A stretch of DNA of 64,000 nucleotides from the NCBI GenBank assembly GCA_030141605.1, contig JAQGDQ010000029.1:985501-1049500 (forward strand), written 5' to 3'. Within the stretch, counting starts at the first letter, position 1, and every line of letters starts with the position of its first letter. The notes below the pieces were generated by a model. That model made no database searches. It saw only the letters and a list, made by a program, of their open reading frames with translations, and had not been told where the DNA came from. This document shows, in pieces, positions 1-12,498 of the stretch. The translations under genes were made by a program, and so were the position numbers. This stretch comes from Tubiluchus corallicola. Its lineage: Eukaryota > Priapulida > Priapulimorpha > Priapulimorphida > Tubiluchidae.

Positions 1-21
1 TTTTCAAAAATTACCTACGTG

Positions 22-425
22 AAAGAATTATTACCACACAAACGCAATTTCGTGTTCACTGCACTAGTTATTCACTGTTACGTACATTTCGCCATTCGCT
101 CGTAAGACGGGAACTAGCGCCTGCGTTTCGGAAACGCGCTAAAAAAGTGATGTACCTCTCAGTTCAATGGTGTTCGTTCGTGACGTACTGTACACATTCG
201 ACAGCACATGCGTGAGGACAACGGTAAATTTGAAATTTGAATTTTTATCTTAAAACTTGCCCAGTTTTAGTTCAGCACAATGGATCTCTTATATTAGCTT
301 CAATTTTCACTTTTGCGAACACGTGCAAAAAGCTCGGCTTATGGAATGTTTTTGCTGTTGAAAATTAAGTTCGTTTGTAACGCCATCAATAGTTGATCTC
401 GCCCTTCGTTAATTAAGATTTTAAA
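22..425 (+). repeat. Dispersed repeat, copy 1
   Basis: Several blocks match 54392-54610 in the same order and strand: attattaccacaca, gaatttttatc, aaaacttgcc, tggaatgttttt and ttaattaagatttta. This copy has about 150 extra bp (roughly 55-210) absent from copy 2, with a CGTG at both edges. The family is not identified. Confidence 0.75.
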
Positions 426-2961
426 TGCACAATTTTTATTGTACCTAAAATAGTGAATAAAAAAATCAGTCTTCCTTAAGCTTAAATGCCTTTTCCGATG
501 TAATGACGTCATGCGTTCATAAATTAATAATTGGATTAATGTAATGGAACTCTGACCGTGCATCCGAACTGGAACACTGCTAAGCCAGCAGGGGACTTAG
601 ATCTAGGAAATCAGAACGTGTCTCGTAGCCGATTTCCGATTCTGATTAGGCTTGCCAGCTGTAGCTAAACTGATTATACTTCTTGTGAGTTTTCCAGCAA
701 TAGAGAAAGATCAAGCATAGCAAGAGTAGGTTTTGCTCGGGGGTCAGAGCAGGCCCATAATTATGCTGTGACTTGCGAAAAACTTGTCATTTATTTTTAG
801 TGGCACGCTTAGTGGAAAAAGTGGGTATAAGCTTTTAATATTTAACATTCTTCTTCTTCTTCTGTTGGTCTAAACATCTATTGTAGACATTGAGCCTCTA
901 AGAGTCTATCTTTTATTAGAGCACCACACTGTTTCCTGTCTGCAGTTAAAATTTTCAACTCCTATTATGCTATTGTTAAATTTGATATTAGACTTTTGAT
1001 ATTCAGCCGGTTGTAACAAAAAATGTGGAATACAATGCGGCAATCACCAATTGTTTACTAGTCAACTAAGTCCTTTATATTATGTAGCCTATGATGTCAT
1101 ACTAAATATCACAAATAACTTGTACCAGATGATTATTAATAGAGCAATAATACTAGTTTTCTGGACATTGCGAACCTTTGCGGCTCGAGGTCTTTCATGT
1201 GCAGCCGGATGGCGTCATAAATGCCAATGGCGAGAACAAGATGAAGCCATGTGATTATTATCATCCTTTGTTTTACATGGAAATGAGATATCACCGCATT
1301 TCGAGCTGAGCAAAAACGACAAACTGATAAACTTGGTCTTATTATTCGCCTTTGCTTTTATCAACATTAATGTACACAACAGACCAGACAGACAAAGAGC
1401 CTAAAATTAAGCCCATACAATAAATTAATGTAATGAGCGGTGTGAAGAGATCTTTAATTATAAAGCATTGTGAAATTGGCGGGCTTAGGAAGAACTTATC
1501 ATTAAAGGTTTCTCTTAACTTTCCACAACTGGCAGTTATTAATTTCCGAATTTAAAATGATTGCTTTCCTTATTTGTCTTGTCATTTACAGATTAACTGG
1601 ACGATGGATGTTAGGCGTTCGGGGTTTTGTAAGCGACTTCAGTAGTAGCTATCGTATTATTGCCGTCTCTAGCTTGATCTTATTATTAGCTCCACAAGAC
1701 CAAATCAAATTATATATGCTTTATAGTGCATGTTGCTAACATTATTCGTAGTTAATAATTCAAACTCGTGTCTTTGTGGTTTGAGCTGCTGCTTGCAGTC
1801 TAGGGCAGATGTTTAGCTCAATGTAAAACAGTGCTGATGCCGTTGTACGTAAGCATCATTTTCTAAATACAAATCATTACATTTATTTGTTAAATCATAA
1901 CGCTTATTGTTCATATTCAATAAATGGCTTCTCGTTCGGTATATTTCAGGAATTCCAGAATATGTGAACAGTAGGTATCTTTGTTTTCTACCTCTGTGTT
2001 AGGGACTTTGAACATAGGGCATGGTTGACGGTTGTTTTATGAAACTTAGGATAATTTTCGGTAGTATTCGAGATGTACCTAACTAGGCCTGCTTGGTGCT
2101 AGACACGCAAAAGAATTACGAAATTGACACTTTAGGGGTTTTATCTCGTTGGCTTCATCCTCCTTCCCGTTTCCCAATGTCCTGACGGTTCCCCTTGCAC
2201 GTGTGTTGACGGCAACGCTGAAGCATGAGGTCCATGGATCATGCAACTTCACAGCATCGCTAAGGAAATAGGGTCGTTGCATGTGTGATGTGTGTACGTT
2301 TTCCTTCCTGTCTTGTGTGGTCAGGATGTTTGTTTCTTGTGCTGGCCTTGTAGTTACGTAAAACGCAAATTATTTCATAAAAATTCGCAAAATTTGTTTA
2401 AAACGTAGCAGTCTTTAATGAGCAGTGTGGATCCAGCGTATACACAAGCAAGGTAGGATTGTATAGACCTGTAAAGCTGTAGAATCTCTTGTATTCAAAA
2501 GTTGTTACTTTTACATATCGAAAATTGGTTTTACATCCAACTATGAGTAAACCTGGTGGCTTAGTCATTGATGCATTCAAATTTTAATTTTTTGCCAGTC
2601 GGTCTTCACCAACTTATAGGCGATATGATAGTTTGCAACTTCAAACCAGGCCTACAGTAACCATAGCTAATTTTGAGAGTTCAGACTTGACACTTTGATA
2701 ATTAACTAAGTGAATTTTCTTAGTGACAGCATTAGGTTTTAGAGTTTTTCGTATTAATGTCGTTTTATGATTTTAATCATTAAACTTATTCTGCAAGCCG
2801 CAGCACCATATGGCTCATATTTCATATGGCTTATCATACAGGAATAGGCCTATATTGCCGTATGTAAAGTACTGATTTTATAATCAGTGCTGTAGCTTTC
2901 TTACGTGTATTGATTTTGATTGAAATCAGATCGGTACCTGGTGTAAGTTTAGTACACATAT

Positions 2962-3061
2962 AACATGACATGGCTGGCATGACATGACATGACATAGCAT
3001 AACATAACATAACATAACATAATGCAATGTAACGTAACATAACATATCATAACGTAACATA
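2962..3061. repeat. Pentanucleotide (AACAT/GACAT) array
   Basis: Imperfect repeats of aacat, gacat and agcat run up to and into the 141-bp tandem duplication. Confidence 0.85.
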
Positions 3062-3315
3062 AGCATAGCATAAAGTTTATTGGTCAAAATGTACTGTGAA
3101 TTAAGCATTATTTCTTTTTGAAGAATGTGCATTTAAATTATAAAGTACGAGGTCAGCTAATTGTAAATGAATATGTAACATAACATATCATAACGTAACA
3201 TAAACATAGCATAAAGTTTATTGGTCAAAATGTACTGTGAATTAAGCATTATTTCTTTTTGAAGAATGTGCATTTAAATTATAAAGTACGAGGTCAGCTA
3301 ATTGTAAATGCATAT
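3034..3315. repeat. 141-bp tandem duplication, two nearly identical units
   Basis: Unit 1 is 3034-3174 and unit 2 is 3175-3315. By eye they differ at about two positions (agcatag versus aacatag; aatgaat versus aatgcat). Each starts in the pentanucleotide array and ends in unique sequence, so slippage or unequal exchange at the array is a plausible origin. Confidence 0.93.
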
Positions 3316-4408
3316 GTAATATCGACCTGGCACTAATAATTCTTATAGCCCTAATTAATACCCATAAATCTGGTTCTCAGAACTTTCAGGCTTCTTGAAG
3401 CATCATATTCACCAGTGCAAATTAATTAATTATGCATGCATGCATGGCATGTATAGGATTCTCATTGTCTTAGTCACTTGGGTAGACTTTTATGGACGAC
3501 TGCAGCTTTTCTGTATGGCATTAATTCTTATGCATCTACTCTCATATACGTACAGTAACAATGACTGTCTATATAAGATCTGCTGTATTTCTACTACTGA
3601 GGTTCTACATTTACAGTCACATATTCGACTCCGGGACGTTATCTAGGAAATGTCTTAAATAATTACTAACTTTTAAGCTTGTTTGATTTCTTGGAGGCTT
3701 TCTTAAAGGCTTCACAAAACTCCAGCACGCATGCGAGTCATTTTCTCAAGACTCAGGACCACGAGAAAATTCCCACGCCTTTTCTTTGACCCTAGGTTTC
3801 TTCCTGTAGTGACTTTCGACTTATCATGTTTTTTCATTCTGACACTGTGGTATGATTGAGCAATGAGCACCTATATTAAAGTATTAAAAGGCTTAGGCAA
3901 GATTATCATAGATACACTGTGTAATTCATTGGGTAAGCCAAATGTTTCATTTCACTTTACATATGAATGTCTGGACGGAATGGCATCTTAACAGCAGACA
4001 TTTCCAAAAAAAAACTGTAAAATAAAATCATTAGCCACGGCCGTGAGTTACAATACATGCATTTTTTGCTTTCGTTTGCAAGTCATGGGAAACGCGGGCA
4101 CATAAGATGTACACATACACAGTCTGCTGTATCTCATCATGAGTCAGTGGAAAGAGATTCGGCAAGTGTTTTGTAATCTAACTCAGCCGTTTGGTGTTGT
4201 GTTATACGATTGCTCATCTTGAGACGATTCCGTATCGTGTTGTGATGTTCCGCACCCCTCAACTCCAAACGGTGCACACCCCGTCGTGCTTTCGGCTTTC
4301 TGACAGGCAGCAGTCCGAAATTTTAATATACATAAGTTTCTGTATAGATCTCAAACAGTTTCAAACACTCGTGTCACGTTTGCTTCTTTGCAACCTAACT
4401 TAAATCTG

Positions 4409-4490
4409 GTTCTCTCGTTCTCTCCCTCTCTCTCGTTCTCCCCTCACTCATTCTCTTTCTCTCTCTTTCTTTCTCTCTCTCTCTCCCTCG

Positions 4491-4541
<51 letters not shown>
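4409..4541. repeat. CT-rich polypyrimidine microsatellite
   Basis: About 130 bp of almost pure pyrimidine on the + strand, largely (CT)n with TTC/CCC interruptions. The Ser/Leu-repeat ORF over it is an artefact. Confidence 0.95.
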
Positions 4542-7249
4542 ACTTGTTTGAAGTTAGAATGATATGGGACAGTGGGTAAACCATGAAGATCGCTGAGCTG
4601 GCAAAGTGAACAGACTCAGACGGAATCACGATAAGCCCCATGTTTGTTGTTATTGGAGGTTAAGCCTCCTGTAGCATCTCGTTATCTCTGCTGCCGGCGC
4701 ACTGCGTTTATGGGTGAAGTGCCGTTAAGCCTTCATAAAAATCTCACGTGTCAGAAACATTTTTTTGCGTCCACAATTTCAAATCGAGTTACTGAGCCGT
4801 GTGCTGTCTGTAACCGTTATACAGAGAAATAATGAAACTCCTAAATAAAGCTCTCTTAAAAATAAAAACGTGCTTATGTGTTTGAGGGTCTTATATTCAT
4901 TCTTGTCTCATTTTTTTAAAATTATTGTTCATAAAATAAAAAGATACCCTATTAATATTTTGATTCATTTAGAATGAACATCAGAGTCACAAGCTTAACA
5001 GTGATAAGTAGCAAGAACTTCGTCTATGAAAAGTAACAAGAGCATTAAATTAATGATGAGTACAGAAAATCAAATCATTGCTAAGTAACAAGAACATGAC
5101 ATTAATATTAAATAGAAAGAACTTCAATTCAATGATAAGAAGCAAAAACATCAAAAACAACAATGCAAAGCACCAGTGGTAAAAAATCATCAAGTCGATG
5201 ATAAGCAGTTGAAACTTCAAGAAAAGCATCATGAAAGAGAAGAGGAAGTAGAAGAATAAAGAGAACCAGTGAATTGTAAAACCGTTGGCAACAGTTAGAT
5301 ATCTCCATTGGCTAATCAGAGTGTATATTTGCTAAAAGTTCTGCGTACATTTCGTCTCAGAGCGTACAGTAAACTATGTTTTCTTTAAGCAGTTTATTAA
5401 CAGATTTTCTCGTATTTTTACTCTGCTGTGTGAGTTTGTTTACTCTTTTGAAAATAAAACTCCTGTTAAAACTACTCACGGTTTTGACGTATTCGGCTTG
5501 CTGCCTGCTACCAGACGGTTCTTCAATTAAGATTGACATTTGAGACATTACTTACACGCGGTTGCAGTAAATGTTCTCTTTCTCGCTGAAATTAACTGCT
5601 TCTTGTTTCGCCAAAGATACCAGCTCTTATTAAAAATTTATGCTTTTGAGAATTTTGCTCTTTAACTGAGGGTTCTTGTGATGTTACATACACAGAAAAA
5701 GAATCTCTCGTGTAATCATCAAGCTTTGCGTTTTTGCGGTAATTATATATCTAGCAGAATTAATTTTGAAAGACCTATGCGTTTCTGAGAAACAAAATTT
5801 CCACTAATAGCGAAAATTATAGTGGCTGTATATGAGTCTATAATATGACGCCAAAACCAAACTCTTGCATGGTGGAATGGTATAATATAGGAACAGAAAC
5901 AGAACGGCGCAATGGTGTATGTTTACTCCAGCGACCGAAGATAAGTAGCACTGAGGCTGCCCAGTAGATTAATGGGTGATCGCCAGCTTCAGTACTCGTT
6001 CAAGCTGTGTTACTATTTACTTTGTACTGGGAGAACATATTCTTATCCACACGGGCCAAGACTATTCTGCCACTTTAGGGCCTCATCTTAGAGGATTAGC
6101 CTTACCATTGAGCCGGATTCCAGTCCCACTGCAACCACCCACATTAGCTAGGCACACCACTGAGTGATAGATTCCAGTTTGCATACTGCATCTTGCTTAA
6201 AAAAGAACTAAATGAGCAAGTGCATTTCAGTTCACTGAATTTCATTTCACAGACTGAACCCAAACTGAACTGAAACACGGAACAGCTAGAATTATTCAAC
6301 AGAAACTGTGAAATCTAAGAATTCTGGATATATGATGTTTTAGTTAGCATTAATAAGTAAATGTTGATACACAATTTTCACCGACCGACAAAGCAATTTG
6401 CTATGGTGATTTTGCTCAGTCGCAGTATTAATTACAGTAACGTAAATAAGTATGTATCTTATACATTAAATTACCCGTACTACTTCACTTTATTAATTTT
6501 TCAGTCTGTTTATTCGTCAACGGTTCATTCGTAACCTCTGTGTTTCAAGGTTCTTGATGTTTGTTTATTTACTTTTGTTTGTTGGCGGCACGTTTCAGAA
6601 CCAAGCAAACAAAACATCGAAAGTTACGAAATTTTACAGGGTAGTCAGCGTCACATGATATGATTCTAGCGCTAAACTTCCATATTATACTTTTCTAAAC
6701 CTCAGATTCATTAAGTTTAAGAAAAGAGATAATCTATTCTTTGCTTTGACAGTATGCAATAATTTCCTTTATTATTATAGACAAAAGATATAGGCGTGTT
6801 GAAGTACACGTAATTGCATTATTAAATACCAGCAAGTGAAATTGCATTTAACTGCTAGACGTATACCTGATAAAAATTAGTGTCACCTACTCCCCTTTTC
6901 TTCCCGTGTGTTTCATCCCCTGCAGCTTGTTTCATGTTGATTACATCAACGTCATTATTACCTATATAGCTCAAATGCTGAGTTAATTAAAACGCGCCGA
7001 TAATTCTTCGGCTGAAATTGCATCCTTCCGGAAGAGTGCTCGTAGAAGCCTGTGAGATACCGCACGGATCGTAAAACAGACAAGTTCATATTTTTATTAC
7101 AATGTTTGCTAGTTGCACAGCAGAGAAGTGTTTTATTCTTGGAAGCTACGTTCATCAGAATGCATTTTCTTGGAAAATGCCGTTTAAAGTTTTGCGCTGT
7201 TATTATACAGTATGTATATAAATTCCGAAATAGTATATATCAGTCGAAA

Positions 7250-7320
7250 CTAAACTTGGCTTTGAACCACGAACCCTCGAATTACAAGAATAATGTCTTG
7301 ACCACTAGACCGTGCAGTCC
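7250..7320 (-). mobile_element. tRNA-like element, probable SINE head
   Basis: On the minus strand, a box-A-like TAGTGGTCAAG (7307-7297) and a box-B GGTTCAAAGCC (7268-7258) have tRNA-like spacing. A cloverleaf is not convincing, so I read this as a tRNA-derived SINE or tRNA pseudogene. The 118-codon ORF crossing it is not credible. Confidence 0.45.
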
Positions 7321-7437
7321 CTTGTCAGGATATATTAACTCATCCTCTGTTTTTAAACTTGCTTTGGTAAAAATTGGCGTTAGATTAAATAGTGGGAACT
7401 TTTTATAAATTACTGCAGGCTATGGCAATTCTAAATA

Positions 7438-7605
7438 GATTACAAAATTAATCCAATTACTTTTTAATTTCTCTAGTGAAAATAAACTAGCGGTTCAGAA
7501 AGTCGGCGGGTTTAAAAATTTCAAATTGATTACAAAGTTAATCTAATTAGTTTGAAATTACTCTAGCGTGTAGAAATTATAGCGCTTGGAAAAGTTGGGT
7601 GGTAT
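7438..7605. repeat. Diverged 90-bp tandem duplication
   Basis: The blocks gattacaaaattaat and ctctag, then agcg, recur 90 bp later as gattacaaagttaat and ctctagcg. The units are about 7438-7527 and 7528-7605. Confidence 0.6.
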
Positions 7606-10600
7606 GGTGAGCTGTTGCATAAAACGTCTCTGGTTCATGGTAATTGCCTACTACTTCTTGCTCCTCTTTTTAGACCTGCAAATTTTGTTAGAAATTAACC
7701 CCAAAAAATGTTAGGTTGACGTCATTTATCTGTTTGCCCTAGATTACCTCATAAGTAAACTAAAAAATAGTGCTTAAGCACCAAGCTTAAACTAAAAAAA
7801 AATTCAGACATAAAAAATGGCCCTTCAGAATAATTGGATCATTTGAATCAATTAACGCAGATTAATTCTTATTGACTGGAACAGTGACTGTGAATAAAAA
7901 ATCCCACAATTAAAAGCACAAGGAAAAGGAGAGCCAATGCAACATTCATAAGGAATTACTAGAACTACTAAACTAGCTCACTTTTGTGAGTTTTTTGTTT
8001 ATATTATTAGCATAAAAGGATATTACACCAAAAGACTACAAGCACGTAGAAAAATGTAGAAGCACGTTAGTTAAAAACATAAAGGGGCAACACAAAAGCC
8101 TAAAATCAGTAACCACAATCACAGAATAGAGCACAACAAAAATTAACGTTTTAACATTGTAATCAATTAGCATTATGACACCTACGAGCCAGTTTTAATA
8201 TAACGTTAACGTCGGTGAATTCTGACCTCTTCTGCTGATTGTTCGTAAAGATATTAAAACGAATAAGGCCCGCAAATACACTGTGATTAGCCCTGCAGGT
8301 AGTATAGAAGCCTATATAGAAGCCTGACAATGCAATTTAATAACTCGCATGATGGTAACGAACTTTCGGGTTATTGTGACTGTGTGACTATGACGGTAAT
8401 GATGACTGTGGCGAGTTGGTCACATGTGCATGCAGGAAAGATAATTAGCGTCATTATCTGTTAATCAGATTCTGCGTGCGTTGCCACTGTTGCGTTGCCA
8501 TTCCGTAATCTAATTCGGTCTATACATGATTAGTTACCGCCAACTACAGACAGCAAAGGCTTCATTAGACATTTCTTCATAGAACTTCTTGCATGTAAGG
8601 TCTCTTCGAAGGTCAGATCCAGCAAACAAGTGAACTATTTGAGGGTATAATTTGCAAAAAACTTTTTGTTTCAGATTGTTTGCGCACAATTGTTGATGCA
8701 AATAATATATTAAACTGCTTATGCGCTGAGATTATCTTTTGCGTCATCTTCGGTATGGAAAACTGCAACGGTGTTTAAAGCAGATTATTAAAAATTTTCT
8801 ATCTGTGGTATAAAGTGTTTACGGACAATCCAAGTTCCAACAATCTAACATCTTCATCCGGCATTTCAGTTGTCATAAAAACATTATTTAAACTTGTTTT
8901 GTTTTGGACAGCTTCTGAAATTTCCAGCCATTTGCTCTTTGACGCTATTTTTATAGATGAGATGATAAACACTGAAATCACTAAATTAGTACGATTAATT
9001 TTCATTGCGTTTTCCATAACTGTTTCAAGAAAAGCACATTTAGAAAATCAATTTTCTATAAAATGGTGTCGTTGTGTTACGACGTTCATAAACCGATTCG
9101 ACTGCAATGTAATATTCAAGCAAAATTTGCTTCGCTATTGTTAAATGCAAAGTGTGTAATGGGCCCACGTAAGCTGTATGGGCAGTAATTATTTCTTATT
9201 AATTTCAGTATACATTATTAATTTCTTATTTCTTGCCAATATAACTTTTAGTAGACCTTTTTTAATAAACATTCACTTTTTGAGGCGTGAAAATCTTGTG
9301 CAAACTGTAAACTAATCTTGCATGGAGCGATTGCAGTGACTCGACTGAAAACTAATTACATTGCAGCACTTTTAACGTAAAATTGCTGAACTTGTGCTAT
9401 TAGCGTTGTGTGTGACATAAACTTTATTACATATTTTTTTATCAAACATACATTATATACTTACGTATCGCCAGTGAGAATATCATCTACTTTTTAGCTT
9501 TTTAGTCTTACACTAATTTAGACTGGTAACAACTGTAAACTGTGCTATCGTTAATACAGCAACTACTTTTATTAGGCATTTTCGTATGTTACGTTGTTCT
9601 GAGTGTGGTTTCACATTACACGTGGGTATTGTACTAAGTATAGAATGAATGAATAAATGAATTTGTGTAGCAACCGCGCAGAAATTCTTAGTCTTTTGGA
9701 ATTCTCTCGGGTAACTATTATTGCTTTGCACTGAAGAAATCTTGTGGAAGAAAGTGTAAGATTCTCAAAATAGAATGTTGCAAATCTACATGTGGCTTAA
9801 CAGCCTTGTGATATTTTTGTGTAACTGTCCCCTGTGTTTTATTTTTAGTAATGCTTATGTTAGCCACGTATTGAACAGGTGTATGCATGCGAACCAATTA
9901 TGTGTCTCCTGGGATTTCGTGGGAAATAGACATGTAGGATGATTAGATGTGGTGGCGTTGTCATAAGAGGTGGAAGTCGTTATCTTAATGCAAATTGCAC
10001 AAGGTACAGTAATACTGGGAATACTATCAATGGTACATTAATCCCGGGAATACTATAATGCTGAGAACCTAAAGTCAGGTTTGTTTGCGTATCAATGCAA
10101 CTGGCAATCTATGAACCTCTTTTAAAGCAATCAAAAACTTTCCATTATAGAACATTTTCTAGAATTCGACAGAACTGTAACTTACAATTCTCTATTTAGA
10201 TTCAATGGTTTTGTTCTTTCTGCGTCGTCACTAGATGGCTCTGTACCACAATGTGGTGAGCATAGATGGTAGTGAACTCTCGTACGCTGTAGGCGGCCAG
10301 AGAGATTTATTCTTTTCAAAACTCGATGTGCGTGCGTCAAAAACGTAGGGTTTAGTCTAGGTAATTGTCTGTTGCATAAATGCAAACACCTAGAAATGCT
10401 TTTTCCTGCATGTTACGTTTGCATGGTAGCGATTTTCCCATTTTAGATGTGTTTGTAAGTATTTCAGCAAAAAGATGTTAAAATTTGCCTTACTAACTTG
10501 CCACAAAAACTCTCTCAAAAAGGAGATCATTACGAATTTTGGCAGCACAATCATTGATAATTTTCCCATCGAACCGCGTAAAATTTCGAGTCATAATTTG

Positions 10601-10869
10601 AACATGTCTGTTTTCATAGAATAAACCCTATGTCGCAGACATAAAATTTATAAAAAAAAGCAAAATACCCCGCTAGTGACTTAAGTTGAATCATACAATT
10701 TAGGCAACTGTGGCAGGGGAAATGAACTTGCCACCCACTGTGTGATCTTATGACTTATGAGTACGTTATAGTAATTGTCGGGTTCCCGCGTGTATGTAGA
10801 CACATAATTGCATACCGTTGATACATAATTGCATACTGCCTACATATTATTAAATGGGAAACTGTAGGT

Positions 10870-11125
10870 GTATGTCCAATGGTCCATATATCTTTGAGCT
10901 AGCAAGACAATAGAGCAATTTTATAAATCAAAAGAAATACAAACAGGTATGTTCAGGCCTGGGGTTCGAATCCTGCGTGAGTTAGGTTCTACGCCTTTAT
11001 AGGGGTGTTTCATGTTATGTGATAATGCCACTGTATTGCTGTTCTGTTGAGTAAATTTTTGATAAGTTGTTGTTGTTAGATTATATTGAATAAATGTGAT
11101 TTGAAATTGAAATTGAAATAAAAAA
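10870..11125 (+). mobile_element. Probable tRNA-derived SINE with simple-repeat tail
   Basis: A perfect box B (GGTTCGAATCC at 10963-10973) is followed by about 125 bp of body and an (ATTGAA)n-type tail at 11088-11125 ending in AAAAAA. The box A region is degraded. Boundaries are approximate; no target-site duplication was confirmed. Confidence 0.45.
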
Positions 11126-12018
11126 GTAAAAAACAGTTTGTCAATGCCTATACGTTATCTTGCATTTTACGAAGGTTAAACAAAAATAAAAGCTATAATT
11201 GTTCCTTTAAAAGATATTAAATAGAACAATGATCTCAATGATCTTCGTTAGGAATAGATATATTACTCCTGTGCATATATAGTTTTTCATAAGAACTTTT
11301 TTCACCTTAATTTCTAAGCGGACACTTTAATTCTAATTGGGCTATTCAAATAAACTCCCCTGAGTGTTTCAAATTTGTTTCTTATCGCTGAATAGATTTC
11401 ATCTATGTTGTTGTAAGCCAGTAATCTCATGCTCCCACAGTACGCTGACCCATGTATGCGAACCTCTCATTCATTGTACCTAGACTTTTTCTTTTGAAAG
11501 ATTACAACTTCGGATAAGTGGTTTAGTTTTTATAAAGCTTTTTGACATATTTAGTACTGTACCTATAATGTTAACCTCAGAAATTTTTACATTTTTTATT
11601 ATTTTGCCATTTTGCTAACATAATGAATTGTAACATTGAAGCGATTGTCAAATACTGGAAAGTTCCAGGCGTGTGTGTAAGTGAATGTGTGCGTGCGTGC
11701 ATGCGCACTTATCTTTATGTCTTCAAGGCAATTGAAGGTCCAATCCATTGAAATTTGCCCATGTAAGAGTCATAATCTAGGAGAATTTTACTAAGATTCG
11801 AAAATACACCGAATTAGGGGGAATTTTACTATGACACATTTTAAAATACACCGAATTTGCTTCGAAATTCATTTGTGTCATATATTAGAGAACACCGTGG
11901 TGTTTTTAAAATGCCTAAATGTATTGAAAAGCTGTGATATTGTTAATCGTATTCACCATGGCGCATGATGCACATTTGTTTAATATTTTCTATGTTACTT
12001 ATATTTATTTAATAAGGT

Positions 12019-12498
12019 ATGAATTTATCAAAATGTGGGGGCGTTGTAGGCTTATGTATGATACTTCATGTTACGTATCAACGGCCTAGGCGTAATTCTG
12101 TACTCACATTTACACGCATACTTATTTGGGCAAATTTCATGACGTTTTCGCTTACACTATACTTCATAAAGGAAGCACACGTAAGTACCCTCAAACACTT
12201 GCTCCAGATTTCTATACAGACATATTTTATAATTTTAACTAGACAATGTATAAAATGTGACATTCAAGCCTTAACTTTTACATGTTATTTTATATTACGC
12301 TCAAGGGTGACCGTTTCATACGTACAATTGCTTGTGGATTCGCCTTTATCTGTAAGAGGCAAAAGTCCAATCTTAGCTATAAACAATTTTCGTGATAGCT
12401 ACATTACGAAGTTTATACTTGTGCTTATAGTGACGTGTTTTATACCTCAGATTAGATTTATACGTCTATACAGGATCTATTTAAAACCACATACTTAA
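12019..12498 (+). other. Unrecognised 159-codon ORF
   Basis: This ATG-initiated ORF is unusually long for AT-rich non-coding DNA. The translation has several hydrophobic stretches and many Ile, Leu, Thr and Arg. I recognise no domain or homologue, and no splice context stands out. It could be chance, a small membrane protein or a decayed element. Confidence 0.15.

Noticed and set aside
2834-3132. Met/Cys/Tyr-rich minus-strand ORFs
   Set aside because: They translate the ACATA-type pentanucleotide array.
4388-4579. Ser/Leu-repeat ORF
   Set aside because: It is simply the translation of the CT microsatellite.
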